Shown here: positions 9,536 through 17,485 of the stretch, in pieces
Layout: each line of letters begins with the position of its first letter
How positions within the stretch are numbered: the stretch's first letter is position 1
The notes under the pieces: generated by a model
The model's database searches: none
The model's input: the letters and a program-made list of their open reading frames with translations, nothing else
What the model was told of the DNA's origin: nothing
Position numbers and translations under genes: made by a program
NCBI GenBank assembly: GCA_023431345.1
Contig: JAEYWK010000105.1
Location: 1-64,000, forward strand
Source of the DNA: Pseudomonadota bacterium
GTDB taxonomy: Bacteria > Myxococcota_A > Polyangia > Polyangiales > Polyangiaceae
Direction of reading: 5' to 3'
DNA: 64,000 nucleotides

Positions 9536-9906
9536 ACGCTAAGATCCCCTTGGCGGATGGAGGTCATCAACCGGCCCTCGCCGCGGCGGCAGCGGCTCTG
9601 CTCGCTGCGGGAGAAGCGCTGGTGCGAGCGTCAAACGCCCTAGCCGCGGTGGCGACAGGTGACCGGCGCGCCGGCGCAAGACTGGCTACACCTGCACGTG
9701 GCTCCGCGCTGCCGGTGGGCGACCGTCTCAGCAGCAAGCAGCTCGGAGCCATTCGAGCGGCCGCGAGACGCGCGGGGCTGTCGCGTGATGGCCTGGCCGA
9801 GCTGTTGACGCAGACGGTCGGGCAAGAAGAGCCAGCTCAGTTGAATCGGCGTGATGCGAGCACGGTGCTCGACAAGCTCAGCGCGATGACCGGCTACGCG
9901 CGCTAG
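9532..9906 (+). CDS. Small protein with a recombinase-type C-terminal helical motif
   Basis: This is a 124-residue protein with a GTG start overlapping the RadC stop by four bases. The N-terminus is alanine-rich and helical. The C-terminal 55 residues (LSSKQLGAIRAAARRAGLS, then LNRRDASTVLDKL) resemble the short KQ-x-x-AI ... L-x-x-x-EAS-x-x-I-x-x-L module found at the tail of phage single-strand annealing and other recombination proteins. Coupling to RadC and the nearby Cas4-like nuclease supports a place in DNA recombination on a mobile element, but no catalytic domain is present. Confidence 0.5.
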   Translation: MNAKIPLADGGHQPALAAAAAALLAAGEALVRASNALAAVATGDRRAGARLATPARGSALPVGDRLSSKQLGAIRAAARRAGLSRDGLAELLTQTVGQEEPAQLNRRDASTVLDKLSAMTGYAR

Positions 9907-9929
9907 CTCGAGCCAACCACAGAAAGGGA

Positions 9930-9955
9930 GCCCGCGCGTGGCCGGACGCGCGGGC
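9930..9955 (+). other. Perfect 9-bp stem hairpin in an intergenic leader
   Basis: GCCCGCGCG at 9930-9938 pairs perfectly with CGCGCGGGC at 9947-9955, leaving an 8-base loop. The hairpin lies 24 bases after the previous stop and 17 bases before the ATG of the Cas4-like nuclease gene. No T-run follows, so it is not a plain terminator. It could pause transcription, stabilise RNA or mask the ribosome site. Confidence 0.4.
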
Positions 9956-9972
9956 GCCTTGAGGAGGAAGCG

Positions 9973-10779
9973 ATGAAGGAATCGCTCGATGAACTACGAA
10001 AGCGGCCGCACCTCAGCGTGTCCGCGCTCAAGATGTGGCTCAGCTGCCCGAGGAAATTCCGCCTTCACTACGTCGACAAAGCGCCGGCTTCGCACCGCTC
10101 GATCGCGCTCGTCTTCGGACATGCCTGGCACGAGCTCATCGGCAAAGTCCTCTGGCTGCACCAGCGGGCGCGTGAGCTGGACCGCAGGGCTCTGCGAGAA
10201 CACTTCGAAGCGGCGCTGGTCCAGGAAATCCGCAGCGACGGACCGCCAGTGTTGTTCGAGGATGGCGAAGACGTGCCCGCCCTCGTCAACACCGCGATGG
10301 TGATGCTGAAAGCGTTCTTGGGGTCGGTGCCCCTGCCAGAGCGGCTTCTTCATGTGGAGCTACCGTTCCGCCTCGAGCTAGTCGACCCAGAGACGGGCGA
10401 AGTGCTACCTGCGCCACTGATAGGAGCAATCGACGCCGTATTCGAGGCAGGCGGCTCTCTGGAACTTTGGGAGTTGAAGTCAGGCAAGCGGCGCTGGTCC
10501 GAGGATGCCGTCCTGTTCGACTTTCAGCCCACAGCGTATCGCATCGCCGTTCGGCACCTCACCCTGGCACCTCGCTGCGACCCCAAGCTGAAGCTGCTCG
10601 TCACGACCAAGGCGGCCGCGCCAGACGTACAGGTCGAAGACCTCGTGCGCACGCGCGCCGACGAATGGGACCTGATGGAGACGGCGGCGAGCATCCATCG
10701 GGCGACTTTGTCGGAGTGCTTTCATCCAGTCAGAAGCTGGATGTGCCGGCAGTGCGAGTACGCCGAAGTGTGCCGCTGA
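9973..10779 (+). CDS. Cas4/RecB-like PD-(D/E)XK nuclease with probable Fe-S cluster
   Basis: This 268-residue protein has the layout of Cas4/AddB-type exonucleases. It has Cys25 (LSCPRKFRLHY), then the PD-(D/E)XK core D154 ... E167-L-K169 (ELWELKSGK), and three closing cysteines at 258, 261 and 267 (CRQCEYAEVC). The four cysteines are those that bind a 4Fe-4S cluster in the family. The usual activity is single-strand DNA exonuclease or end processing. The start is fixed by GAGGAGGAAG just ahead of the ATG. On ICEs such genes sit with annealing proteins, which matches the neighbourhood here. Confidence 0.75.
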   Translation: MKESLDELRKRPHLSVSALKMWLSCPRKFRLHYVDKAPASHRSIALVFGHAWHELIGKVLWLHQRARELDRRALREHFEAALVQEIRSDGPPVLFEDGEDVPALVNTAMVMLKAFLGSVPLPERLLHVELPFRLELVDPETGEVLPAPLIGAIDAVFEAGGSLELWELKSGKRRWSEDAVLFDFQPTAYRIAVRHLTLAPRCDPKLKLLVTTKAAAPDVQVEDLVRTRADEWDLMETAASIHRATLSECFHPVRSWMCRQCEYAEVCR

Positions 10780-10802
10780 AAAATCGCACCGGCAAACATG
10801 GT

Positions 10803-10833
10803 GGGGCCGGCGCTGCGGAAACAGCCCGGCCCC
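10803..10833 (+). other. Strong GC hairpin before the next gene
   Basis: GGGGCCGG at 10803 pairs with CCGGCCCC ending at 10833, extended by an inner GCTG/CAGC helix. It lies between the Cas4-like gene and the gene starting at 10857, with no following T-run. Together with the hairpin at 9930-9955 it makes two structured leaders in this operon. Function unknown: attenuation or RNA processing are options. Confidence 0.35.
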
Positions 10834-10856
10834 TGGACCACAGTGGAGTAAACACC

Positions 10857-11210
10857 ATGGCCAAGGGCAACGTACCAAAGACAACGGAAACACAGAAGGA
10901 CAACGACGTAGCGGGCGAGCTCTTCAAGCAATTCGAGAACCTTCCCGCCGAAGTGCGGCACCTACTGATCGCGGAGTCTTCGTGCGCCGACGTGCTCACG
11001 CACGTGGCGAGCGGTGTGCAGCACCTGCTCGACGAGCTCCAGGGTCGGGCGACTGCGGGTGACCTTAGACAGGCGGCGACTCAGGTTCGTGCCCACACGG
11101 CGCACGGCGCCCGCATCCTGTTTCAGCTCGAGTCGTTCGCTGGACGCCTGGAGGGTCTGGCGTGGGCGCGTGATGCGTTGGAGCAAGCCGAGCGCTTCGC
11201 TCGAGGATAG
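10857..11210 (+). CDS. Unknown helical protein (117 aa)
   Basis: This is a 117-residue all-helical protein with an ATG at 10857, chosen because the upstream frame overlaps the nuclease gene without coding character. It is acidic in the first half (VAGELFKQFENLPAEVRHLL) and amphipathic throughout, with no cysteines beyond one, no signal peptide and no membrane span. It closes the RadC/nuclease gene run and converges on the XRE regulator. Family not recognised. Confidence 0.45.
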   Translation: MAKGNVPKTTETQKDNDVAGELFKQFENLPAEVRHLLIAESSCADVLTHVASGVQHLLDELQGRATAGDLRQAATQVRAHTAHGARILFQLESFAGRLEGLAWARDALEQAERFARG

Positions 11211-11244
11211 TCATTTCTTCAGGCCGACACGAGGTTTCAGCTGT

Positions 11245-11640
11245 TCACGCGCGCTTGCTGATCGGTGGCCGTTTGCGGCGCGCCGTTCCGGCAGCGAGCT
11301 CCAGCTCGGCCAAGAGCAAGCCCACGACGCGCACCGCCCTCGGGCTGGCTCGGCGCAGGCGTCGCAGGAGCAGGCGCTCTTTGGCGGTCAGCTCGTCGCG
11401 CAGGACCGGCCTGGCGGCGGGAATTCCAGCCTTGCCTAGCAGAACGTCAGCCCCAACCCCTAGGACGCGGACCAAGTCGGCGAGGGTCTCGATGCTCGGC
11501 AAGGTCCCACCTCGCTCGAGCCGCCCGTAGAACTCGGGACTCTTTTCCAGACGTTCGGCCACCTCCGCCTGGCTGAGGTTTTGGCTCTCCCGGGCGCGTC
11601 GGAGCGCTTGCCCGATCTGCGCGGCGAGTTTGGCGTCCAT
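11245..11640 (-). CDS. XRE-family helix-turn-helix regulator
   Basis: The 131-residue protein starts at ATG 11640 (MDAKLAAQIG). An XRE helix-turn-helix occupies about residues 8-63: the recognition region is LSQAEVAERLEKSPEFYGRLERG, followed by LPSIETLADLVRVLGV. The C-terminal 60 residues are arginine-rich and helical and may serve dimerisation. It is divergent from the collagen-like gene, with about 145 bases between them that must hold both promoters. A role controlling the surrounding accessory genes is likely but is only inferred. Confidence 0.75.
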   Translation of the reverse strand: MDAKLAAQIGQALRRARESQNLSQAEVAERLEKSPEFYGRLERGGTLPSIETLADLVRVLGVGADVLLGKAGIPAARPVLRDELTAKERLLLRRLRRASPRAVRVVGLLLAELELAAGTARRKRPPISKRA

Positions 11641-11784
11641 GGCGACACGCCCATCAGGGCGTGTCTGCCAGGTACAGCCTGTCACGTTGGCAAAACAGAA
11701 ACGGATAGTGCAGCATGAATGGATACGCCCTAAAAGTGCACATCAGCACCCATCGAGCCGTCCATTCTCAGAAGGAAACAAGCG

Positions 11785-12501
11785 ATGAACCTCTACAAGA
11801 TCTCAACGATTGGACTGCTCACCGGGATTGCCGTGGCCTGCGGCGCTGCTGGCACAGACGCGACTCCCGTGGCTCGCGCCGATGACGGCATCGCCGGGAG
11901 TCCCGGCGAATGCGACTGTGTCGGGCAAACGGGGCCGCAGGGCGTGGCCGGTCCGCCTGGACCGATGGGTCCCGCGGGCAAGGACGCCGTGTGCGGCACT
12001 GGAACGAGCCAGTGCCCCGCCGGCGTACCCGGGCCGGCCGGGCCTGCAGGGCCCCAGGGTGGCGATGGATCGTCCTGCTCGGCGAGCGGGAATGGCGACT
12101 CAGTTCGCGTGACATGCACCGATGGCACCTCGGCCACGCTCACGGGACCTATTGGAGCAAAGGGAGACAAGGGAGAGCCAGGTGCGAAGGGCGACAAGGG
12201 CAACCAGGGTGAGCAGGGGCTACCAGGTGAACAGGGAATTCCCGGGAAGGATGGCACCGCGGTGACCAAGAAGAGCTTGTACACGCGCAGCACTGGTCTC
12301 GAGGCCGTAGCCATCGCGTATTGCGACGACAACAACGACATCGCGCTCACGGGCAGCTGCGTGGGCCAAGGCATCTTCTGGGGCGTCATCGGCGCGCACC
12401 AGCCGACGAGCGAGGACACGAAGTCGGGATGGGAGTGCCGACCTTCGAACTCCGGCGGCTTCCCCGTCGGCGCCACCGTGGTCTGCCTGGAGGTTCCTTG
12501 A
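11785..12501 (+). CDS. Collagen-like repeat lipoprotein
   Basis: The 238 residues open with a lipoprotein-type signal (hydrophobic TIGLLTGIAVAC, the Cys at 19 being the likely lipidated residue). Two runs of Gly-X-Y triplets follow: one near 52-95 rich in GPxG, interrupted by cysteine-containing segments, and one near 118-155 with the classic GAKGDKG, GEQG and GIPGKDG triplets. The C-terminal 80 residues form a small globular, cysteine-containing domain. AAGGAAAC precedes the ATG. Bacterial proteins of this kind form surface triple helices. Its presence among DNA genes of an element is unusual. It is coupled to the next gene by a TTGA overlap. Confidence 0.75.
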   Translation: MNLYKISTIGLLTGIAVACGAAGTDATPVARADDGIAGSPGECDCVGQTGPQGVAGPPGPMGPAGKDAVCGTGTSQCPAGVPGPAGPAGPQGGDGSSCSASGNGDSVRVTCTDGTSATLTGPIGAKGDKGEPGAKGDKGNQGEQGLPGEQGIPGKDGTAVTKKSLYTRSTGLEAVAIAYCDDNNDIALTGSCVGQGIFWGVIGAHQPTSEDTKSGWECRPSNSGGFPVGATVVCLEVP

Positions 12502-13145
12502 TCGAACAGGAGTTGGCGCCTGCCACAGCGGCGGCGCCGTCCTCGTCAGCTTCAGCAGGGCAGGCGGTCTGCGACATGATCGCACGTCCCTACAACGCGC
12601 ACCTGGCGGCGCTCGCTGACATGAAGGAACGTTCGTCAGTCGCGGCGGCGCTGTCGCCGTCGCGGCTGGCGGCCGTTGTCCGCGATGGCGTGTCACGTGC
12701 CTTGGACGAGTACGGCTCGCGCCTCTCCCCAAAGACGAGCGCGCTCATTGCGGACTGGCTTCAGCAGCACTCACGCCTCGTCGAGCAACTCGTTGGTCCC
12801 TGGAGCGCGTTGTCGGAAGGCTCGGCGAGTAGCGTCGTTCGCGGATTCAAGGCAGGGTTCGCATCACCCGAAGCGAAGATTGGGACCGCGATCGCCGGCT
12901 TTGCCGGCGGGCTCGTGGGCACTTTCTTAGCCTTGCACCGCGGCGATCAAGCTTACGCATCGACGCTGGAAAGCTACCTGGGCGAAGTGGACCGCTGGTT
13001 CAGGACGGCGGCGGACGACTTTGATCTGCGCGTGCTGCCCCGAGTCGAGCACGACCTCAACCCGTGGCCGCACCGGCTGCGCTGGGCGATTGGAGCGGTG
13101 TTCGCGCTGAGCGCGGCCGGAGTGGCTACATGGCTGGCACGCTGA
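12498..13145 (+). CDS. Unknown protein with hydrophobic C-terminus (215 aa)
   Basis: I place the start at TTG 12498, which overlaps the collagen-like gene's stop (TTGA) and has GGAGG just upstream; no good ATG lies nearby. The protein is helical. A glycine-rich hydrophobic stretch (GTAIAGFAGGLVGTFLAL) sits near 135-155, and a clear membrane span lies at the very C-terminus (WAIGAVFALSAAGVATWLA). It may be a tail-anchored inner-membrane protein. Family unknown; coupling links it to the collagen-like lipoprotein and the membrane protein downstream. Confidence 0.5.
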   Translation: MIEQELAPATAAAPSSSASAGQAVCDMIARPYNAHLAALADMKERSSVAAALSPSRLAAVVRDGVSRALDEYGSRLSPKTSALIADWLQQHSRLVEQLVGPWSALSEGSASSVVRGFKAGFASPEAKIGTAIAGFAGGLVGTFLALHRGDQAYASTLESYLGEVDRWFRTAADDFDLRVLPRVEHDLNPWPHRLRWAIGAVFALSAAGVATWLAR

Positions 13146-13155
13146 GGGAGACCGG

Positions 13156-13656
13156 ATGACGGGCTGCTTGCTGTGTATCGTGGTGTGGCTCGCCGCCACG
13201 GCCGCGTTGTTCTGGTTTGGTTCCGGCGCGCCAGTGGAAACCGTGGCGATGGTCTTCGGCACCGCCGTCGGTGCGTGCTTCCTCGCCCAATCTGCGGTGT
13301 GGTTGGCGTCGCGGACGCAGCACCACCGCCTCGCCGCGCAGTACGCCGGGCTGTACGGTCCGATTCCCGAGGAGGCCAAGGTCGTTGGAACGCGTGTTGG
13401 CGGGTCTGTTGGACGACTGCTCGGCGGCTCGACCGGGTACCTCATCGGTGGCATCGCGGGGGCGGCCGCCGACCTTCGAGCGGAGGCCAAGAAGTATGAG
13501 CACATGTCCGAGCCACAACGGGCGCTGCTCCATGAGCTTCGGCGGATCGCGCTGGTCAGCCCGCTGCTCCTGAGCGTTCTGATGGTCGGAGCCGTGCTGG
13601 TGAGTTGGGTATTGGTCGTGGCGTACGAGATGGCGCGAGTGATTCTCGGTACGTAG
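13156..13656 (+). CDS. Unknown membrane protein (166 aa)
   Basis: GAGGGAG lies six bases before ATG 13156. Two hydrophobic segments occupy residues 4-24 and 28-50. A glycine-zipper-like stretch (GGSVGRLLGGSTGYLIGGIAG) is at about 79-100, and a third clear span is near 133-157. The glycine pattern recalls membrane-inserting glycine-zipper proteins. It ends the plus-strand block and converges on the large minus-strand operon, with 30 bases between the stops. Confidence 0.5.
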   Translation: MTGCLLCIVVWLAATAALFWFGSGAPVETVAMVFGTAVGACFLAQSAVWLASRTQHHRLAAQYAGLYGPIPEEAKVVGTRVGGSVGRLLGGSTGYLIGGIAGAAADLRAEAKKYEHMSEPQRALLHELRRIALVSPLLLSVLMVGAVLVSWVLVVAYEMARVILGT

Positions 13657-13686
13657 CCGACGGCGCGCCGCACATCCGCGCGTCGT

Positions 13687-16600
13687 CTACGAAAGCCGGA
13701 GGCGACTAGCTCGCATCCACGCAAGCAACGTCTGACGCGCATCGTTGAGGCCGATCGGGTTCAGCTGGAAGATCCGCGGCAAACCCTTCGCAAATGCCGA
13801 CAGCGCAGCGCGACCTTTGGGTCGCTGTAAGAGCGTCTCCAGCAAGATAACCTGGGCGTTGGCCCTACTTGCCGGTAGGGCGAGCTGCGACCAGAAGCTT
13901 GAGAGCAGCTCGAGCGCGAGATCTACGGCCGTCCGGTCCGCCAAGTCTACCCTGCCTACGTACTTGATAGCCTGGGCCAATGGGGGCTTCCGGATGTTCC
14001 AGTCGGCGAGCTCACCACACCGAAGCAAGACCGATCGATTCACGCTCGTGAACTCGTAGCCGGCTGTCACGAGGTTCGCTGACAAGGTTGCGTACAACCC
14101 TGATTCGAGCAGCCCTTCGGAATCGAGACGCATTGCCAGCGCCTGCGTCCACGTGCGAGCGCAGTTGAACTCGACCTTCGCGATCTCCGACAGTGAGAAA
14201 TCATCGGACCAGATGGCGCGACCAGGCACCGCGCTCAGGGCAAGGACTTCGGCGCCATGCCAACCGAAGAAGTCGCTCAGAAGTTCTCGTCGAGCAGGGT
14301 CAAAGGTTGCAAGCTGTGGCACGGGGACGATGCGAACCCGCTCCTCGAACTCTTTCAGGAACGCTTCCGCCTGGTCGCTGCGTGCCGCGGCTGCCTCGAC
14401 GCTCTCCTCGAGGACGACGACCTGTCCATCCTGGATGCCAGCCGAACGCCGAGGCCCATCGACCGCTGGTCTTGCATCGCGCACAATACGGCGCAATGCC
14501 TCCAATGTCCCCTGCGACGTGATCATTGGCTTGGGGTTAGCGCCGAGCAGCGCGCGTCCGTCGAGCACGAATACTGAAAGGGCAGCCGATAGCTCGACGA
14601 CCACCTCAGTAGCGCTGTCGACGACGTCGACGGCGTCCAACTGCTCTTCGCGCGTACCTCGCGCGCAACGGTAGGCTTTGCCGCCTCGCATCAGTTCCGC
14701 TAGGGCTTCCAGCTCATTGCGGTTGAGCATCAATGCTAACGAATGGAGAGAGGCGGCAGGGTGCTCAGCGTAGGTCGCAACCGCGCGATCGGCGTTCTCT
14801 CGGGCTGCTTTGAGCATTTCGATAACTGGCGTCATGTCGAAGCCACCCTTGCCGTCTCCAACATGCATCATTCCGAGCTCGGGGCGGTCAGGAACGACGA
14901 TCTCGAATGTTTCAAAGACCTCTTGCATGCGCCGCGCGTACTTGGACACCACCTCACGCACGACCGCAGTCCGCTCGGTCGACATTCCTTGCGACAGCAC
15001 CACCGTTGCGCCAACACGGCTGCCGAACAGCGCGCTCCAGAGCGGGGTTTCGGGACCAACTTCACCCCGTGTGATGTCGACGTCCGCGGCATCCTCTAGG
15101 TAGAACCACCGATTCGAACCGTCCCTCTCCTCAACGCGGACAGCAGTGTCCGCGCCTACCTCCGCCGGGTCTGCCGGACCGAGCGCTTCGCGTGCGTCGA
15201 GAAACACGTCGCGCATGCAGCGAAGGGCATCAGGGTCCTTAGGCCAACGTCGGTAGACCTGATAGGCGTATTCGAGCGCGCGCTTCGCCTCTCGCTTCTG
15301 TATCAACAGGTGGACAACGACACGGCCTACGTCTCCCCGGGCGACCTCGGGCGGCGGCAGCAAGTCCGGCTCAACCGAGACAAGGTCGGGCTTGCCGAGA
15401 CGGTTCGCGAGCCAGGAGCGGCGAAGAAGTAGAAACCGATCTTCTGGGCAATGCTCGACCGCCTCGGTCGCAACCTCCAGGGCCTCGACGAGATTGTAAC
15501 GCTCGCGAACAACCAGTTCCTGCTGAATCAGCCAATCGTCGAATATCCCCGCCTGGCGCAGCGACTGTCCCCGCGTCAGAACGGTGTCGTCTCGGCCCAG
15601 CTCCATGGCGAGCTGAAACATCGTGTACGTATCATTGTCCACGGTCCGTTCTGGGACTGTTCGTTCCCAAACATCAAGGGCCACCTCCTTCTTGCCGAGC
15701 GATCCGAAGACGATGGCTAGCCAGCGACGTAGTCCCGTCGGTTGGCGGTCCAGCGTGCTCAATGCTTGTACGGCGTGTTCCGTTGCGAGATCACGCTCGC
15801 CCAACGCCAGACATACGCGAGCCGACAACACGTCGGCCTCGAACGTCAACCGTTGCTTCTTTGTCTCGAGCAGGCGTTTGGCCTCGTCCGCGCGATTAAG
15901 GACGATGAGCCCATGCACCGCATGAGTCAACGCTTCGAGTTCGTTCCCTCCTTCGCATTCGCCGCTTAGACGGAGAAATTCGCGAATGGCCTCCTCCCGG
16001 TCATTCGTGCCATTGCGTTGCCAAAGCGCCATCGCTCTGACGAGCGCAGTGGCCTCCACGTCCGGTCCACCGCGGTTTCTCTCTAGCTGCGCGAGCGCGT
16101 CGTCGGCAGCGCCGCGCGCGAGTAAGTGCTGAGCATAAGTCAGTCTGCCGCGACTTGAGGGATAGAGTTCGACAGAAACCGACAGGTCCGCGCTCGCTTC
16201 GGCTGCGTGACCGAGCAAATCGTTCGCCATGCCACGCAATCTGCGGCACTCAGCGGTCAGCACGGTGAGTCCCTTGGCTTCCGCCGCAGCGGCCGCCTCA
16301 CCCATTTCACTCCGCAGCGAGGCCAGCTCAACGGCCACGCTGGCGCTCCCCTCTGGCAGCTTCGTCGTACAGATTGCGAACCAATTTAGCCCAATGCGGT
16401 ACCGAACTCGAGGATCAACTCCACGCGCCTCAACGGCTTCGTGCACAACCTTCAGTGCAACCTCCGGCGCTTCGCTCGAGGCTGCGTGCTCGGCGAGCGC
16501 AGCCAGGACTTCCGGAGCGACCAAAGCCCACTCCGGCAATTCGCTGCGTGCAGCATCGAGCGTTGTTTCCGGCGTCAGGCTCTGAACTACGTGCGCCCAG

Positions 16601-17439
16601 GCCGCTGGCGAGTGCGGGAAACGGCGCGCGTATTCCTTAGCGGCGGTGCGCGCTCCACCTGCATCACCTAACAATTCATGAGCAAACGGTGCGTTCGCCA
16701 GGCTATGCTCTTCGTCAGGTGCGAGATCCCGGGCTCGCAACAGCAGTTGGCCAGCTTCCGGTTTGCGACCCTGTTCTTCCTCGATCATCGCCAGGTGGGT
16801 CAGGACCCGTGCCCGCTGACCGTTCGTAAGGTTGTCCCACCTCCGGTCCTGCAGAGCAGTAATGAGCTCGCGGGCCTCGGTGAGGCGGCCTCGTTCGATG
16901 CGGCGGCGAACCTCAGCGATCTCATCCCCGAGGTGCTCGGCTGCGGTCGCTTGCAGTATCTGCTGGGCACTAGACACCACTAGATCTGCCGTTTGCTTCA
17001 TCGGAGCAGAGTTCAGCAGCTCCTGCGCTCTAGGCGACCGAGAGATGAATTTCTCGACGTCGTCCCAGTACCAAACGGTGACCTGAAAACCCCCTGCGGC
17101 GCGTTGCGTGTCGTTGATCTCCCCGACGCGGTCGGCGGTGTGCACGCTGCGCTTCGCCGTGGTGACGATGAAGAAATCTACAATCTCATGTCGGAAGCCT
17201 CGCGCCTTCCGAACCTCATCCTCAACTTCGGCGGGAGGCAGGGTCTTGTGTGGAGCGTGGTGCTTGCATTGCACAGCCCGGCGAGGCGCTACGCCCTTCG
17301 GGTCCCACAAGTCGACACCGTTCTGTCGGTCGCCCCGGTGGCCGTAGCGCTCGAGGCTCGGCAGCTGCCAGTGCTCCTGAAGTACGAGAAGGCAGAGGTC
17401 TTCGAAGTCGTCCTCGTTGCGTGGTTGTGGCCACCGCAT
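13687..17439 (-). CDS. Nuclease-TPR-GreAB-C-PIN conflict-system protein
   Basis: The 1250 residues start at ATG 17439, set by GGGAGGAG five bases upstream; the frame is open further but without coding character. Residues 1-130 form an Mrr-like nuclease domain: acidic residues near 10-14, D43 in GVDLWD, and Q57-C-K59 as the Q-x-K variant active site. Tetratricopeptide-like helices run from about 150 to 760. Near 780-860 lies a segment like the C-terminal domain of GreA/GreB, and residues 950-1110 contain PIN-like acidic motifs (FVLDGRALLG, AIWSDDFSLSEIAKVEF). This order is the TPR-GreAB-C-PIN conflict-system type, with a nuclease added in front. It is the last gene of the 36 kb operon, 46 bases after the helicase gene. 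A role as RNA- or DNA-cutting effector is inferred. Confidence 0.65.
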   Translation of the reverse strand: MRWPQPRNEDDFEDLCLLVLQEHWQLPSLERYGHRGDRQNGVDLWDPKGVAPRRAVQCKHHAPHKTLPPAEVEDEVRKARGFRHEIVDFFIVTTAKRSVHTADRVGEINDTQRAAGGFQVTVWYWDDVEKFISRSPRAQELLNSAPMKQTADLVVSSAQQILQATAAEHLGDEIAEVRRRIERGRLTEARELITALQDRRWDNLTNGQRARVLTHLAMIEEEQGRKPEAGQLLLRARDLAPDEEHSLANAPFAHELLGDAGGARTAAKEYARRFPHSPAAWAHVVQSLTPETTLDAARSELPEWALVAPEVLAALAEHAASSEAPEVALKVVHEAVEARGVDPRVRYRIGLNWFAICTTKLPEGSASVAVELASLRSEMGEAAAAAEAKGLTVLTAECRRLRGMANDLLGHAAEASADLSVSVELYPSSRGRLTYAQHLLARGAADDALAQLERNRGGPDVEATALVRAMALWQRNGTNDREEAIREFLRLSGECEGGNELEALTHAVHGLIVLNRADEAKRLLETKKQRLTFEADVLSARVCLALGERDLATEHAVQALSTLDRQPTGLRRWLAIVFGSLGKKEVALDVWERTVPERTVDNDTYTMFQLAMELGRDDTVLTRGQSLRQAGIFDDWLIQQELVVRERYNLVEALEVATEAVEHCPEDRFLLLRRSWLANRLGKPDLVSVEPDLLPPPEVARGDVGRVVVHLLIQKREAKRALEYAYQVYRRWPKDPDALRCMRDVFLDAREALGPADPAEVGADTAVRVEERDGSNRWFYLEDAADVDITRGEVGPETPLWSALFGSRVGATVVLSQGMSTERTAVVREVVSKYARRMQEVFETFEIVVPDRPELGMMHVGDGKGGFDMTPVIEMLKAARENADRAVATYAEHPAASLHSLALMLNRNELEALAELMRGGKAYRCARGTREEQLDAVDVVDSATEVVVELSAALSVFVLDGRALLGANPKPMITSQGTLEALRRIVRDARPAVDGPRRSAGIQDGQVVVLEESVEAAAARSDQAEAFLKEFEERVRIVPVPQLATFDPARRELLSDFFGWHGAEVLALSAVPGRAIWSDDFSLSEIAKVEFNCARTWTQALAMRLDSEGLLESGLYATLSANLVTAGYEFTSVNRSVLLRCGELADWNIRKPPLAQAIKYVGRVDLADRTAVDLALELLSSFWSQLALPASRANAQVILLETLLQRPKGRAALSAFAKGLPRIFQLNPIGLNDARQTLLAWMRASRLRLS

Positions 17440-17485
17440 GGCTACTCCTCCCGCGGAGGCGGTTGGCGTATCCCTGAGCGCGTCG

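Noticed and set aside
11793..12476. Long proline-rich minus-strand frame opposite the collagen-like gene
   Set aside because: Gly-X-Y codons read backwards give proline-rich open frames. The plus strand has the signal peptide, ribosome site and triplet repeats.
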